In this document: positions 1 through 8,004 of the stretch, piece after piece
Layout: each line of letters starts with the position of its first letter
How positions within the stretch are numbered: the first letter of the stretch is position 1
Origin: Enterovirga sp.
GTDB lineage: Bacteria > Pseudomonadota > Alphaproteobacteria > Rhizobiales > Beijerinckiaceae
DNA length: 9,493 nt
Assembly (NCBI GenBank): GCA_028290385.1
Contig: JAQGJZ010000442.1
Span: 1 to 9,493 of the forward strand
Reading direction: 5' to 3'
Notes under the pieces: generated by a model
Seen by the model: the letters and a program-made list of their open reading frames with translations, nothing else
What the model was told of the DNA's origin: nothing
Database searches by the model: none
Program-made: the position numbers and the translations under genes

Positions 1-209
1 CCGAAGGCGGCCGTCCCCAGGGTGGCGGCGGCGGCCGGCCGAATGAAGAGCGCGGGCCGCGCCGTGACGACCGTCCCCGTCCGGAAGGGGGCCGTCGCGA
101 CGACCGCCGGCCGGAGCGGCGCGAGCGCCAGCCGGACCCGAACTCGCCTTTCGCGGCCCTCGCCGCCCTGAAGGCGCAGCTCGAATCCGGCGACCGCAAC
201 AAGAGCTGA
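1..209 (+). CDS. C-terminal end of a probable ATP-dependent RNA/DNA helicase (partial, 5' end outside window)
   Basis: Reading from base 3, an open frame of 68 codons ends at TGA 207-209. The first 45 or so residues are low complexity, dominated by Arg, Asp, Gly, Pro and Glu, with an imperfect 33-base duplication (GACGACCG at 66-73 and again at 99-106). The protein closes with an ordered, hydrophobic tail, SPFAALAALKAQLESG, then DRNKS. From memory, a disordered basic tail ending in a PFAALAALK-type peptide is typical of the helicase encoded just before the S4 protein and fdxA in Hyphomicrobiales. The helicase motifs themselves lie outside the window, so the identity rests on the tail and the neighbours. 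Its stop is 8 bases before the next ATG, so the two genes are probably co-transcribed and translationally linked. Confidence 0.5.
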   Translation, partial: EGGRPQGGGGGRPNEERGPRRDDRPRPEGGRRDDRRPERRERQPDPNSPFAALAALKAQLESGDRNKS

Positions 210-217
210 GCGCGCCG

Positions 218-520
218 ATGCGCGAGGGCAGGCAGCGGCTGGACAAGTGGCTGTGGTTCGCGCGCTTCGCCAAAACCCGCACACTCGCCGCGAAGCTGGT
301 CGCGGACGGTTCCGTACGGGTGAACGGGGTTCGGGCTGAGGCCCCCGCTAAGCTCGTCGGCGCGGGTGACGTGCTCACCATCGCGGCCCCGCACGTGACG
401 GCGGTGGTGCGGGTCGCAGCCCCGGGCGAACGCCGCGGGCCGGCCCCGGAGGCACGGCTTCTTTACGAGGATATCGGACGCGACGACGCCGCGCTTGTCA
501 CCAATCGGGGCAGCGGCTAA
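218..520 (+). CDS. S4-domain RNA-binding protein, Hsp15 (HslR)-like
   Basis: This 100-residue protein is nearly all S4 domain. Residues 7-37 carry the classic start RLDKWLWFARFAKTR and the SVRVNG turn. The later segment RRGPAPEARLLYED (about 72-85) matches the RRPASEAALLYEE region of E. coli Hsp15 as I recall it. Hsp15 binds stalled 50S subunits carrying nascent peptidyl-tRNA and helps recycle them; that role is known for the family and is only inferred here. At 100 residues it is shorter than E. coli Hsp15 (about 133) and lacks the long basic C-terminal tail. The ATG at 218 lies 8 bases after the helicase stop with only a weak GAG upstream, which suggests translation coupled to the helicase gene. 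Gene order with fdxA supports the call. Confidence 0.85.
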   Translation: MREGRQRLDKWLWFARFAKTRTLAAKLVADGSVRVNGVRAEAPAKLVGAGDVLTIAAPHVTAVVRVAAPGERRGPAPEARLLYEDIGRDDAALVTNRGSG

Positions 521-545
521 GCGCAGGGGCACGAAAACGCCGCCG

Positions 546-594
546 TTCCGGATCGCCGCGATGCTTGATCCGGGAGCTTTCCGGCTTCGGCCGG
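546..594 (+). promoter_or_regulatory. Two tandem hairpins in the S4-fdxA gap
   Basis: The gap 521-637 has two adjacent inverted repeats. The first pairs 546-554 (TTCCGGATC) with 567-575 (GATCCGGGA), nine pairs including one G-T wobble, loop of 12. The second is CCGGC-TTCG-GCCGG at 581-594, a five-pair stem closed by a C(UUCG)G tetraloop, extended one pair by T580-A595. Neither is followed by a T tract, so a simple intrinsic terminator is not clear. They could be a weak terminator for the helicase/S4 unit, an RNA stability element, or a 5' leader structure of fdxA. No promoter boxes could be assigned with confidence. Confidence 0.4.
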
Positions 595-637
595 ATTCAA
601 CAACCTTCCCGATCGGCGAGGGGCCAGGACCGAGCAG

Positions 638-973
638 ATGACCTACGTCGTCACCGAGAACTGCATCAAGTGCAAGTACATGGACTGCGTGGAGGTGTGC
701 CCGGTCGATTGCTTCTATGAAGGCGAGAACATGCTCGTCATTCATCCGGACGAGTGCATCGATTGCGGCGTCTGCGAGCCGGAATGCCCGGCCGAGGCGA
801 TCAAGCCCGACACGGAGCCGGGCCTCGATTCCTGGCTGAAGATCAACGCCGACTACGCCAAGAGCTGGCCCAACCTGACCCGCAAGAAGGATCAGCCGTC
901 GGATGCCAAGGATTGGGACGGTAAGCCGGGCAAGGCGGACCTGTTCTCGCCGAACCCCGGAGCGGGCGACTGA
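638..973 (+). CDS. fdxA: 7Fe ferredoxin FdxA ([3Fe-4S][4Fe-4S])
   Basis: The 111-residue protein is a seven-iron ferredoxin, a small soluble electron carrier. Cysteines fall at 9, 12, 17, 21, 25, 40, 43, 46 and 50. By alignment with Azotobacter vinelandii ferredoxin I (recalled, offset by the initiator Met), C9, C17 and C50 hold the [3Fe-4S] cluster, C21, C40, C43 and C46 hold the [4Fe-4S] cluster, and C12 and C25 are free. All cluster ligands are present. The C-terminal extension after residue 55, with [20 protein letters not shown], is the usual FdxA tail, and the length is normal. The ATG at 638 is preceded by AGGAC at 626-630. Its electron partner is not known from this sequence. In many alphaproteobacteria the next gene is carD, but here leuD follows. 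Confidence 0.96.
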   Translation: MTYVVTENCIKCKYMDCVEVCPVDCFYEGENMLVIHPDECIDCGVCEPECPAEAIKPDTEPGLDSWLKINADYAKSWPNLTRKKDQPSDAKDWDGKPGKADLFSPNPGAGD

Positions 974-1039
974 GCCCCGCGACGCACCCCAAGGGCGCGG
1001 GAGAGCCGGTTCATCCGCGGTCTCGTCCCGGCGCTTGGG

Positions 1040-1063
1040 TGGAAGCGGCTCGCACCGCTTCCA
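1040..1063 (+). terminator. Candidate terminator hairpin after fdxA
   Basis: A perfect nine-pair inverted repeat, TGGAAGCGG at 1040-1048 and CCGCTTCCA at 1055-1063 with a six-base loop, lies 66 bases after the fdxA stop. It is GC-rich but is not followed by a T run, so it is a weak intrinsic terminator at best. It also separates fdxA from the AT-richer leuD leader. It could instead be a protein-binding dyad. Confidence 0.4.
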
Positions 1064-1094
1064 TGTAAAGTGCGAGCGTGTGGTTACCGATTCA

Positions 1095-1109
1095 TTAACA
1101 CAGGTTTAT
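1095..1109 (+). promoter_or_regulatory. CtrA-like box in the leuD leader
   Basis: TTAA at 1095-1098, seven bases, then TTAT at 1106-1109 matches the alphaproteobacterial CtrA full-site pattern TTAA-N7-TTAA at seven of eight fixed positions. It is the most AT-rich spot in the gap 974-1167, so it could alternatively be part of a promoter. The box ends 58 bases before the leuD start. One near match alone is weak evidence for CtrA control. Confidence 0.25.
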
Positions 1110-1160
1110 GACCAAGCTGGTCGGCCAGGTCAGTACAAATCCGGACCGACCATCGGGAGG
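1110..1160 (+). promoter_or_regulatory. leuD leader with two mutually exclusive stems next to the ribosome binding site
   Basis: TGGTC at 1118-1122 can pair with GACCA at 1110-1114 (loop of three). As part of TGGTCGG at 1118-1124, it can instead pair with CCGACCA at 1146-1152. The second stem ends three bases before the Shine-Dalgarno GGGAGG at 1155-1160, which sits seven bases from the leuD ATG. The arrangement resembles an attenuation or translation switch, but the stems are short (5 and 7 pairs) and could arise by chance in GC-rich DNA. No known riboswitch class or leucine-rich leader peptide was recognised. Confidence 0.3.
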
Positions 1161-1167
1161 TAGTCCC

Positions 1168-1770
1168 ATGCAGCCCTTCAGGACCCTGACCGGCGTCGCC
1201 GCTCCGATGCGGAGCACCAACATCGACACCGACCGCATCATCCCGAAAAACTACTTGAAGACCATCAAGCGCACAGGTCTTGGGGTCGGGCTCTTTGCGG
1301 ACGAACGCTACAAAGAGGACGGTTCGGAGAACCCGGATTTCGTCCTGAACAAGCCGGCCTACCGGACCGCCCAAATTCTGGTCGCGGGCGACAATTTCGG
1401 CTGCGGCTCGTCGCGCGAGCACGCGCCTTGGGCGCTGCTCGACTTCGGCATCCGCTGCGTGATCTCGACCAGCTTCGCCGACATCTTCTACAACAACTGC
1501 TTCAAGAACGGCGTTTTGCCGATCGTCGTGAAGCCGGAGGACCTGGAGAAGCTGTTCGACGACGCGGACCGCGGCTCCAACGCGACGCTCACGGTGGACC
1601 TGGAGAGCCAGACCATCCAGGGGCCGGACGGCGGCACCCTCCAGTTCGAGATCGACCCGTTCCGCAAGCACTGCCTGCTGAACGGGCTCGACGATATCGG
1701 CCTCACGCTGGAGAAGGGCCCGGCGATCGAGACCTACGAGAAGAAGCTCGCCGAGAGGGCCTGGGCGTAG
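1168..1770 (+). CDS. leuD: 3-isopropylmalate dehydratase small subunit LeuD
   Basis: LeuD pairs with LeuC to form isopropylmalate isomerase, which converts 2-isopropylmalate to 3-isopropylmalate in leucine synthesis in the cytosol. The 200-residue protein has the normal length. It shows the N-terminal [10 protein letters not shown] motif (18-27), the swivel-domain core [15 protein letters not shown] (74-88), SFADIFYNN (102-110) and the [17 protein letters not shown] segment near 165-181. The ATG at 1168 was chosen because GGGAGG lies seven bases upstream. An in-frame ATG at 1108 would add 20 residues but has no well-spaced binding site and extends beyond the family's usual start. Neither leuC nor leuB is in the window, so leuD stands apart from its partners here. 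It converges with ftsH, 45 bases between stops. Confidence 0.96.
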   Translation: MQPFRTLTGVAAPMRSTNIDTDRIIPKNYLKTIKRTGLGVGLFADERYKEDGSENPDFVLNKPAYRTAQILVAGDNFGCGSSREHAPWALLDFGIRCVISTSFADIFYNNCFKNGVLPIVVKPEDLEKLFDDADRGSNATLTVDLESQTIQGPDGGTLQFEIDPFRKHCLLNGLDDIGLTLEKGPAIETYEKKLAERAWA

Positions 1771-1815
1771 CCGCCCGAGGGCTGGCTCGGCACAGATCGC
1801 TCTCGCGCAGGCGGC

Positions 1816-3678
<1,863 letters not shown>

Positions 3679-3801
3679 GGCGGCTCCTCGGGGTGTGGCG
3701 TGTCGGGACAGGTGGGAAGCTGGGCGGAGGCGGGCAACCCCGCGCTCCGGCCGGGCCCCGGTCATCAAAGATTAACCACGAAGCCCTGCATTGGATCGGA
3801 C
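3679..3801. promoter_or_regulatory. Divergent intergenic region between ftsH and the transglycosylase gene
   Basis: These 123 bases must hold promoters for both divergent genes unless one promoter lies inside a coding region. The ftsH ribosome binding site, GAGGAG on the minus strand, is clear next to 3678. A small dyad TGTC-GG-GACA lies at 3701-3710. The only AT-rich island is around 3765-3777 and contains TTAACC, which matches a CtrA half-site. I could not assign -35/-10 boxes or a heat-shock (RpoH) promoter with confidence. Confidence 0.4.
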
Positions 3802-4995
3802 ATGAACCGGAGCCCTTCCCCGATGCTGACCCGTTCGGCCGCGATTCTCGTCGCGACCTGCCTGTCCGCCCTGCCGGCCCACGCGGCGTTCGACGATTGC
3901 CTCGCCGGACTGCGCTCGGCCGCCCTCGCCAAAGGCGTCTCCGCCTCCACGTTCGACCGCGCCACGCGCGGGCTCGAACCGGACATGAAGGTGATCGAGC
4001 TGATGAACAATCAGCCCGAGTTCAAGACGCCGATCTGGGACTACCTCGCGACCCTGAACGACGAGGAGAAGGTCGAGGAAGGCAAGGCCATGCTGCGCCG
4101 GCACGCCGCCACGCTGGCCGCGGCCGAAGCCCGCTTCGGGGTCGACCGCCATACGATCGTGGCCGTCTGGGGCGTGGAAAGCGATTACGGCAAGTCGGGC
4201 GGCAAGATGCCGCTCGTCCAGGCGCTCGCGACCGGGGCGTGCCTTGCGCCGCGCCGGCAGGGCTTCTTCCGGGACGAGCTCGTCTCGACCCTGCGCATCA
4301 TCGAGCGCGGCGATCTCGACGCCTCCGATCTCAAGGGCTCGTGGGCGGGCGCCTTCGGGCACACGCAGTTCATCCCCTCCACCTATCTTCGCCTTGCCGT
4401 GGACGGTGACGGCGACGGACGGCGCGATCTCGTCAACTCGATCCCGGATGCGCTGCACTCGACCGCCAACTTCATGGCCAAAGCCGGCTGGCAGACCGGC
4501 AACACCTGGGGCTACGAAGTGGAGGTGCCGGAGGGCTATTCCGGCCCAAGCGGGCGCACGAGCAAGCACCCGGTCGGGTTCTGGGCGGCGCGCGGCCTCA
4601 AAAAGGTGAGCGGCGGGGCGCTGAACGGCTCCGGCAATGCCGGCCTGCTGATGCCGGCCGGCCGCGACGGCCCGGCCTTCCTGGTCTTCAAGAACTACGA
4701 GTGTGCGTATTCCTACAACGGCGCGGATTCCTACGCCCTCGCGATCTCGATGCTGTCCGACCGGCTGAAAGGCCGCCCGGGCATCCAGACCGCCTGGCCG
4801 ACGGACGATCCGCCGCTCTCGCGGGCCGAGCGCCGGGTTCTGCAGCAGAAGCTGGCCGCGCGCGGCTACGATGTCGGCGAGCCGGACGGCCGCGTCGGCC
4901 AGAAAACCCGGGACGCGATCAAGGAGGTCGAGCGGCAGATCGGCATGAAGCCGACCGGCCGGCCGGGCGGAAAGGTGCTTCAGGCGCTCCGCTGA
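3802..4995 (+). CDS. Secreted lytic murein transglycosylase (MltB/Slt35-like) with C-terminal peptidoglycan-binding domain
   Basis: The enzyme cleaves the MurNAc-GlcNAc bond of peptidoglycan non-hydrolytically, leaving 1,6-anhydroMurNAc; it acts in the periplasm. The 397-residue protein starts with a signal peptide (about 1-28, cleavage likely after ALPAHA). No lipobox Cys is seen, so it should be soluble, unlike E. coli MltB. The SLT_2-type catalytic domain spans about 30-325, with the catalytic Glu expected at E126 in AVWGVESDYG. FGHTQFIPSTYLRLAVDGDGD (186 onward) carries the substrate-cleft motif, and DGDGDGRRDL (201-210) is an EF-hand-like loop as in Slt35. A PG_binding_1 domain fills about 338-397 (LSRAERRVLQQKLAARGY through DGRVGQKTRDAI). 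Start choice: ATG 3802 gives a complete signal peptide; ATG 3823, with GGAG ten bases upstream, is possible. Confidence 0.93.
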   Translation: MNRSPSPMLTRSAAILVATCLSALPAHAAFDDCLAGLRSAALAKGVSASTFDRATRGLEPDMKVIELMNNQPEFKTPIWDYLATLNDEEKVEEGKAMLRRHAATLAAAEARFGVDRHTIVAVWGVESDYGKSGGKMPLVQALATGACLAPRRQGFFRDELVSTLRIIERGDLDASDLKGSWAGAFGHTQFIPSTYLRLAVDGDGDGRRDLVNSIPDALHSTANFMAKAGWQTGNTWGYEVEVPEGYSGPSGRTSKHPVGFWAARGLKKVSGGALNGSGNAGLLMPAGRDGPAFLVFKNYECAYSYNGADSYALAISMLSDRLKGRPGIQTAWPTDDPPLSRAERRVLQQKLAARGYDVGEPDGRVGQKTRDAIKEVERQIGMKPTGRPGGKVLQALR

Positions 4996-5029
4996 GCTCC
5001 GGCGCGGCTTGACGCCGGGGGAGCAAGCC
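4996..5029 (+). terminator. Hairpin region right after the transglycosylase stop
   Basis: GCTCCGGCG at 4996-5004 can pair with CGCC (5013-5016) and GGAGC (5020-5024), leaving a three-base bulge. Alternatively GGCTTG (5006-5011) pairs with CAAGCC (5024-5029), placing GGGGGAG in the loop. The two folds exclude each other. There is no T tract. It may attenuate read-through into the epimerase gene or simply reflect GC-rich spacer sequence. Confidence 0.3.
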
Positions 5030-5044
5030 CGGCATCCGGACAGG

Positions 5045-5947
5045 ATGATGTCAGAGAACGGCGTCGGCGCCGCACCCGAGTTCATCCACCTCTCGTCCGG
5101 GAGCGCCTCGGCAACGGTCGCGCTCCGGGGCGCCGAACCGATCTCGTGGCAGGTCGGCGGGCGCGAGCTCCTGTGGCACGGCGATCCCGAGCACTGGGAT
5201 TTTCACGCCCCGATCCTGTTTCCCCGTGTGGGCGCGTCCTCCGGCGCCTCCGTACGGGTCGGGACCGAGTATTTTCCGATGCCGCAGCACGGCTTCGCGC
5301 GGCGCTCGCGGTTCACGCTGGTCGACGCCGCCGGCGCGACGGCTCGGTTTCGTCTGCGCGAGAGCGCGGAAACCACGGCGCATTACCCGTTCCGCTTCCA
5401 GCTCGACGTCGTCTACGACCTCACGGCCGAGAGCCTCGTGCTCGGCTTCGAGGTCACGAACACGGGCAGCGCCGAGCTCCCCTACGCGATCGGCTTCCAT
5501 CCGGCCTTTCCCTGGCCGCTGGCGGGCGGGAGCAAGGACGGGCACCGCGTGGTGTTCGAGGCCGCGGAAAAGGACCTCGTGCCCGAGGTCGCGGCCGGCG
5601 GCCTCCTGGCCCGCCGCTCCCGGCGCGTGCCGATGGACGGCACCGCCCTGCCGCTCTCGCCGGAGCTCTTCAGTGAGGCGCTGGTCTTCCTGGATGCGCG
5701 CAGCCGGACCATGCGGTTCGAGGGCCCGGACGGGGCCGCGATCGTCATGGAAACGGAAAGCTTCCCGCATCTGGCCGTATGGTCGCGGCCGACAGCGCCG
5801 TTTCTGTCGCTCGAATGCTGGACCGGCCATGCCGACTGGGAAGACGCCTCCGGCGAGCTGCGCGAGCGCGCCTCGATCACCAACCTGCGCCCCGGCCAGA
5901 CAAACGCCCATAAGGTCACGCTGCGCAGCGAGCCGCCCCGGGGCTGA
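5045..5947 (+). CDS. Aldose 1-epimerase family protein (galactose mutarotase-like, LacX type)
   Basis: Members of this beta-sandwich family interconvert alpha and beta anomers of aldoses or sugar phosphates in the cytosol; the substrate here is unknown. The 300-residue length is normal. Family marks include the N-terminal ALRGAEPISW and LLWHGDPEHWDFHAPILFP segments, H82 in QHGFAR, H152 in IGFHPAFPWPL, and E257 in PFLSLECWTGHAD, which align with the catalytic His/His/Glu set of mutarotases. No signal peptide is visible. The start is uncertain: ATG 5045 and ATG 5048 are adjacent, with only partial binding sites (CCGGA and AGG) close by. A TTG at 5009 would extend the protein by 12 residues unlike the family. 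It lies 49 bases after the transglycosylase and 43 before the dehydratase, and could share a transcript with both. Confidence 0.85.
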   Translation: MMSENGVGAAPEFIHLSSGSASATVALRGAEPISWQVGGRELLWHGDPEHWDFHAPILFPRVGASSGASVRVGTEYFPMPQHGFARRSRFTLVDAAGATARFRLRESAETTAHYPFRFQLDVVYDLTAESLVLGFEVTNTGSAELPYAIGFHPAFPWPLAGGSKDGHRVVFEAAEKDLVPEVAAGGLLARRSRRVPMDGTALPLSPELFSEALVFLDARSRTMRFEGPDGAAIVMETESFPHLAVWSRPTAPFLSLECWTGHADWEDASGELRERASITNLRPGQTNAHKVTLRSEPPRG

Positions 5948-5956
5948 GCCAAAGCT

Positions 5957-5978
5957 GGCCCGGCGCGCGGCGCGGGCC
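5957..5978 (+). promoter_or_regulatory. Strong GC hairpin just before the dehydratase ribosome binding site
   Basis: GGCCCG at 5957-5962 and CGGGCC at 5973-5978 form a perfect six-pair stem. An alternative with G5962 bulged also pairs GCGC 5963-5966 with GCGC 5970-5973, giving about nine pairs and a three-base loop. It ends two bases before GAGGA (5981-5985), the binding site for ATG 5991. It may act as a weak terminator after the epimerase gene or limit translation of the dehydratase. Confidence 0.35.
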
Positions 5979-5990
5979 TAGAGGACGGGG

Positions 5991-6935
5991 ATGAGCCTTT
6001 CCCCATCCGACATCCGCGCCGCGCATGACCGGATCGCCCCGCGCATCCGCCGCACGCCGGTTCTCGAGCTTCCGGCGGGCGCGCTTGGCCATTCCGGGCC
6101 GGTGAGCCTGAAGCTCGAATTCCTGCAGCATGCCGGCTCCTTCAAGAGCCGCGGCGCCTTCAACTCCCTCCTGTCGCAGCCCATTCCGGCCGCGGGCGTG
6201 ACGGCAGCCTCGGGCGGCAACCATGGCGCCGCTGTCGCCTTTGCGGCGCGCGAGCTCGGCGTCCCGGCCCGCATCTTCGTGCCCGAGATCGCGTCCGCGG
6301 CGAAGATCGCGCTGATCCGCAGTTGCGGGGCCGAGATCGTGATCGGCGGCGAGCGCTACGCCGATGCCCAGGCCGCCTGCGACGAGCATGCGGCGGCGAG
6401 CGGCGCGCGCCTCATCCACCCGTTCAGCGCTCCCACCACCATGGCCGGCCAGGGCCCGATCGGGCCCGAATGGGACAGCCAGGGCGAGCCGCTGAACAGC
6501 GTGCTCGTCGCCGTCGGCGGTGGCGGGCTCGTCGGGGGCCTCGCGAGCTGGTGGGCCGGCGCCGGAACCCGCGTGATCGGCGTCGAGCCGGAAGGCTCGC
6601 GCGCCCTGCATGCGGCGCTCGAAGCCGGCGGGCCGGTCGATGTCGCGGTGCATTCGGTCGCGGCCGATTCCCTTGGGGCCCGCAATGTCGGCGAGCTCGT
6701 CTACACGACCTGCCGCGACACGGTGGACCATGTCGCGCTCGTGGCCGACGAGGCGATCCGGGATGCGCAGCGCCGGCTCTGGGGGGAGTTCCGCATCGCG
6801 GCCGAGCGCGGGGGCGCGGCGGCGCTCGCCGCCCTCCTGTCCGGCGCATACCGGCCGGCACCGGGCGAGCGGGTCGGCGTGCTGCTCTGCGGCGCGAATA
6901 TCGACGCGCGCGGCCTCGCCGAGATCGCGGTCTGA
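5991..6935 (+). CDS. PLP-dependent threonine/serine dehydratase (fold-type II, no ACT domain)
   Basis: Enzymes of this family deaminate L-threonine to 2-oxobutanoate or L-serine to pyruvate; some relatives are racemases or other lyases. The 314-residue cytosolic protein shows the PLP lysine K52 in GSFKSRGA, the substrate/PLP loop SGGNHG (74-79), the phosphate-binding glycine loop VGGGGLVGG (175-183), and LLCGANID (298-305) near the pyridine nitrogen. There is no regulatory ACT domain, so it resembles catabolic rather than biosynthetic (IlvA) threonine deaminase. C300 replaces the serine common in threonine deaminases; rat serine dehydratase has Cys at this position, which hints at serine use but does not prove it. 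AGQGPIG (152-158) departs from the usual AGQGT. The start is supported by GAGGA six bases upstream. Confidence 0.88.
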   Translation: MSLSPSDIRAAHDRIAPRIRRTPVLELPAGALGHSGPVSLKLEFLQHAGSFKSRGAFNSLLSQPIPAAGVTAASGGNHGAAVAFAARELGVPARIFVPEIASAAKIALIRSCGAEIVIGGERYADAQAACDEHAAASGARLIHPFSAPTTMAGQGPIGPEWDSQGEPLNSVLVAVGGGGLVGGLASWWAGAGTRVIGVEPEGSRALHAALEAGGPVDVAVHSVAADSLGARNVGELVYTTCRDTVDHVALVADEAIRDAQRRLWGEFRIAAERGGAAALAALLSGAYRPAPGERVGVLLCGANIDARGLAEIAV

Positions 6936-7043
6936 ACGCCGTCCGCTAGAAGACGCCCGGGACGCTCGATCCGGCGGCCCAGGGCGCCGACGAACCCCCG
7001 CGACACTCGGGCATTGAACAGGCAACCCGTCCGGAGCCTGCCC

Positions 7044-7901
7044 ATGACCGATTACCCGAAGCCGCCCTTCCCCGACCAGAAGCAGCCGATGCCCGGCCGG
7101 ACGGCTGCCATGCAGCCGGTGCCGGACCATGGCGAGACCAGCTACAAGGGCCACGGCCGACTTGCGGGCAAGCGCGCCCTGATCACGGGCGGCGATTCCG
7201 GCATCGGCCGGGCGGTCGCGATCGCGTTTGCGCGCGAGGGCGCGGATGTCGCGATCGCCTATCTGGACGAGCACGACGACGCACAGGACACGGCGCGCTA
7301 CGTCGAGGAGGCGGGCCGCAAGGTCGTGCTCCTGCCGGGCGACATCTCCAAGCCGCAGACCTGCCGCGAGATCGTGCAGAAGACCGTCGACGCGTTCGGG
7401 GGCATCGACATCCTGGTGAACAACGCCGCCCACCAGAGCACCGTCCAGACCATCGAGGAGCTGACGGACGAAGAGGTCGAGCACACCTTCAAGACGAACA
7501 TCATCGCGATGTTCATCATCACCAAGGCGGCGCTGCCGCACATGAAGGCCGGCGCCTCGATCATCAACACCGCGTCCGTGAACGCGGACAACCCGAGCCC
7601 GCAGCTCCTGCACTACGCGGCCACCAAGGGCGCGATCGAGAATTTCACCGCCAGCCTGTCGCAGATGCTGGCCGAAAAGGGCATCCGGGCGAATTCGGTC
7701 GCGCCGGGGCCGATCTGGACGCCCCTGATCCCGTCCACCATGCCGTCCGAGAAGGTGAAGAATTTCGGCCAGCAGGTGCCGATGAAACGCCCGGGCCAGC
7801 CGGTCGAGCTCGCGCCGGTCTATGTCATGCTGGCTTCGGACGAGGCGAGCTATGTGTCCGGCACCATGGTGGCCGTGACGGGCGGCAAGCCGATCATCTG
7901 A
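7044..7901 (+). CDS. SDR-family NAD(P)-dependent oxidoreductase (YghA / general stress protein 39 type)
   Basis: This is a classical short-chain dehydrogenase/reductase of 285 residues. It has the N-terminal extension found in the YghA/YhdF/GSP39 subgroup (PPFPDQKQPMPGR through GRLAGKRALITGG), the dinucleotide-binding TGGDSGIG (48-55), NNAA (126-129), catalytic S178 in NTASVN, and the active pair Y191 and K195 in YAATK. N151 in the TNII segment completes the usual tetrad, and PGPIWTPLIP follows near 221-230. All catalytic residues are present. The substrate is unknown; relatives reduce aldehydes or oxidise sugars or alcohols and several are induced by stress. ATG 7044 is preceded by GGAG with a seven-base gap; an upstream TTG at 7014 would add ten residues unlike the family. 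The 108-base gap before it shows no promoter I could assign. Confidence 0.92.
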   Translation: MTDYPKPPFPDQKQPMPGRTAAMQPVPDHGETSYKGHGRLAGKRALITGGDSGIGRAVAIAFAREGADVAIAYLDEHDDAQDTARYVEEAGRKVVLLPGDISKPQTCREIVQKTVDAFGGIDILVNNAAHQSTVQTIEELTDEEVEHTFKTNIIAMFIITKAALPHMKAGASIINTASVNADNPSPQLLHYAATKGAIENFTASLSQMLAEKGIRANSVAPGPIWTPLIPSTMPSEKVKNFGQQVPMKRPGQPVELAPVYVMLASDEASYVSGTMVAVTGGKPII

Positions 7902-7910
7902 CCGCGGGGC

Positions 7911-7941
7911 GGCGCTCGGGCATCACCCGGATGTGAGCGCC
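7911..7941 (+). terminator. Candidate terminator hairpin after the SDR gene
   Basis: Nine bases after the stop, GGCGCTC at 7911-7917 pairs perfectly with GAGCGCC at 7935-7941. GGG (7918-7920) pairs with CCC (7926-7928) inside it, with a six-base bulge on the 3' side. There is no T run. The position directly after the stop and 64 bases before the ABC gene favours a termination or processing role. Confidence 0.4.
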
Positions 7942-8004
7942 TCGCCCGCATGGCGGCCACCCGGCTTGCGCGGGGCGTTTGCCGGACCTCCGCACGATGC
8001 CGAT

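Noticed and set aside
54..125. Arg/Asp-rich imperfect repeat in the helicase tail as a possible repeat array
   Set aside because: There are only two imperfect copies, in frame within coding sequence. This fits a disordered basic tail, not a CRISPR or regulatory repeat.
903..1163. 86-codon plus-strand frame overlapping the end of fdxA and the leuD leader
   Set aside because: It starts inside fdxA in another frame, has no binding site, has low-complexity Arg/Ser content and ends at the leuD binding site. A leader peptide role is not supported by any run of Leu codons.
1108..1167. In-frame N-terminal extension of leuD from ATG 1108
   Set aside because: AGG lies only three bases upstream, the extra 20 residues are unlike the family, and ATG 1168 has a strong, well-spaced GGGAGG.
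3772..5085. 437-codon minus-strand open frame opposite the transglycosylase
   Set aside because: It is a shadow frame of a well-supported gene, with no recognisable motif.
5916..7613. 565-codon minus-strand open frame spanning the dehydratase and half of the SDR gene
   Set aside because: It crosses two genes with intact active sites. Its translation is Arg/Ala/Gly/Asp-rich with no family signature, as expected when third-position GC removes antisense stops.
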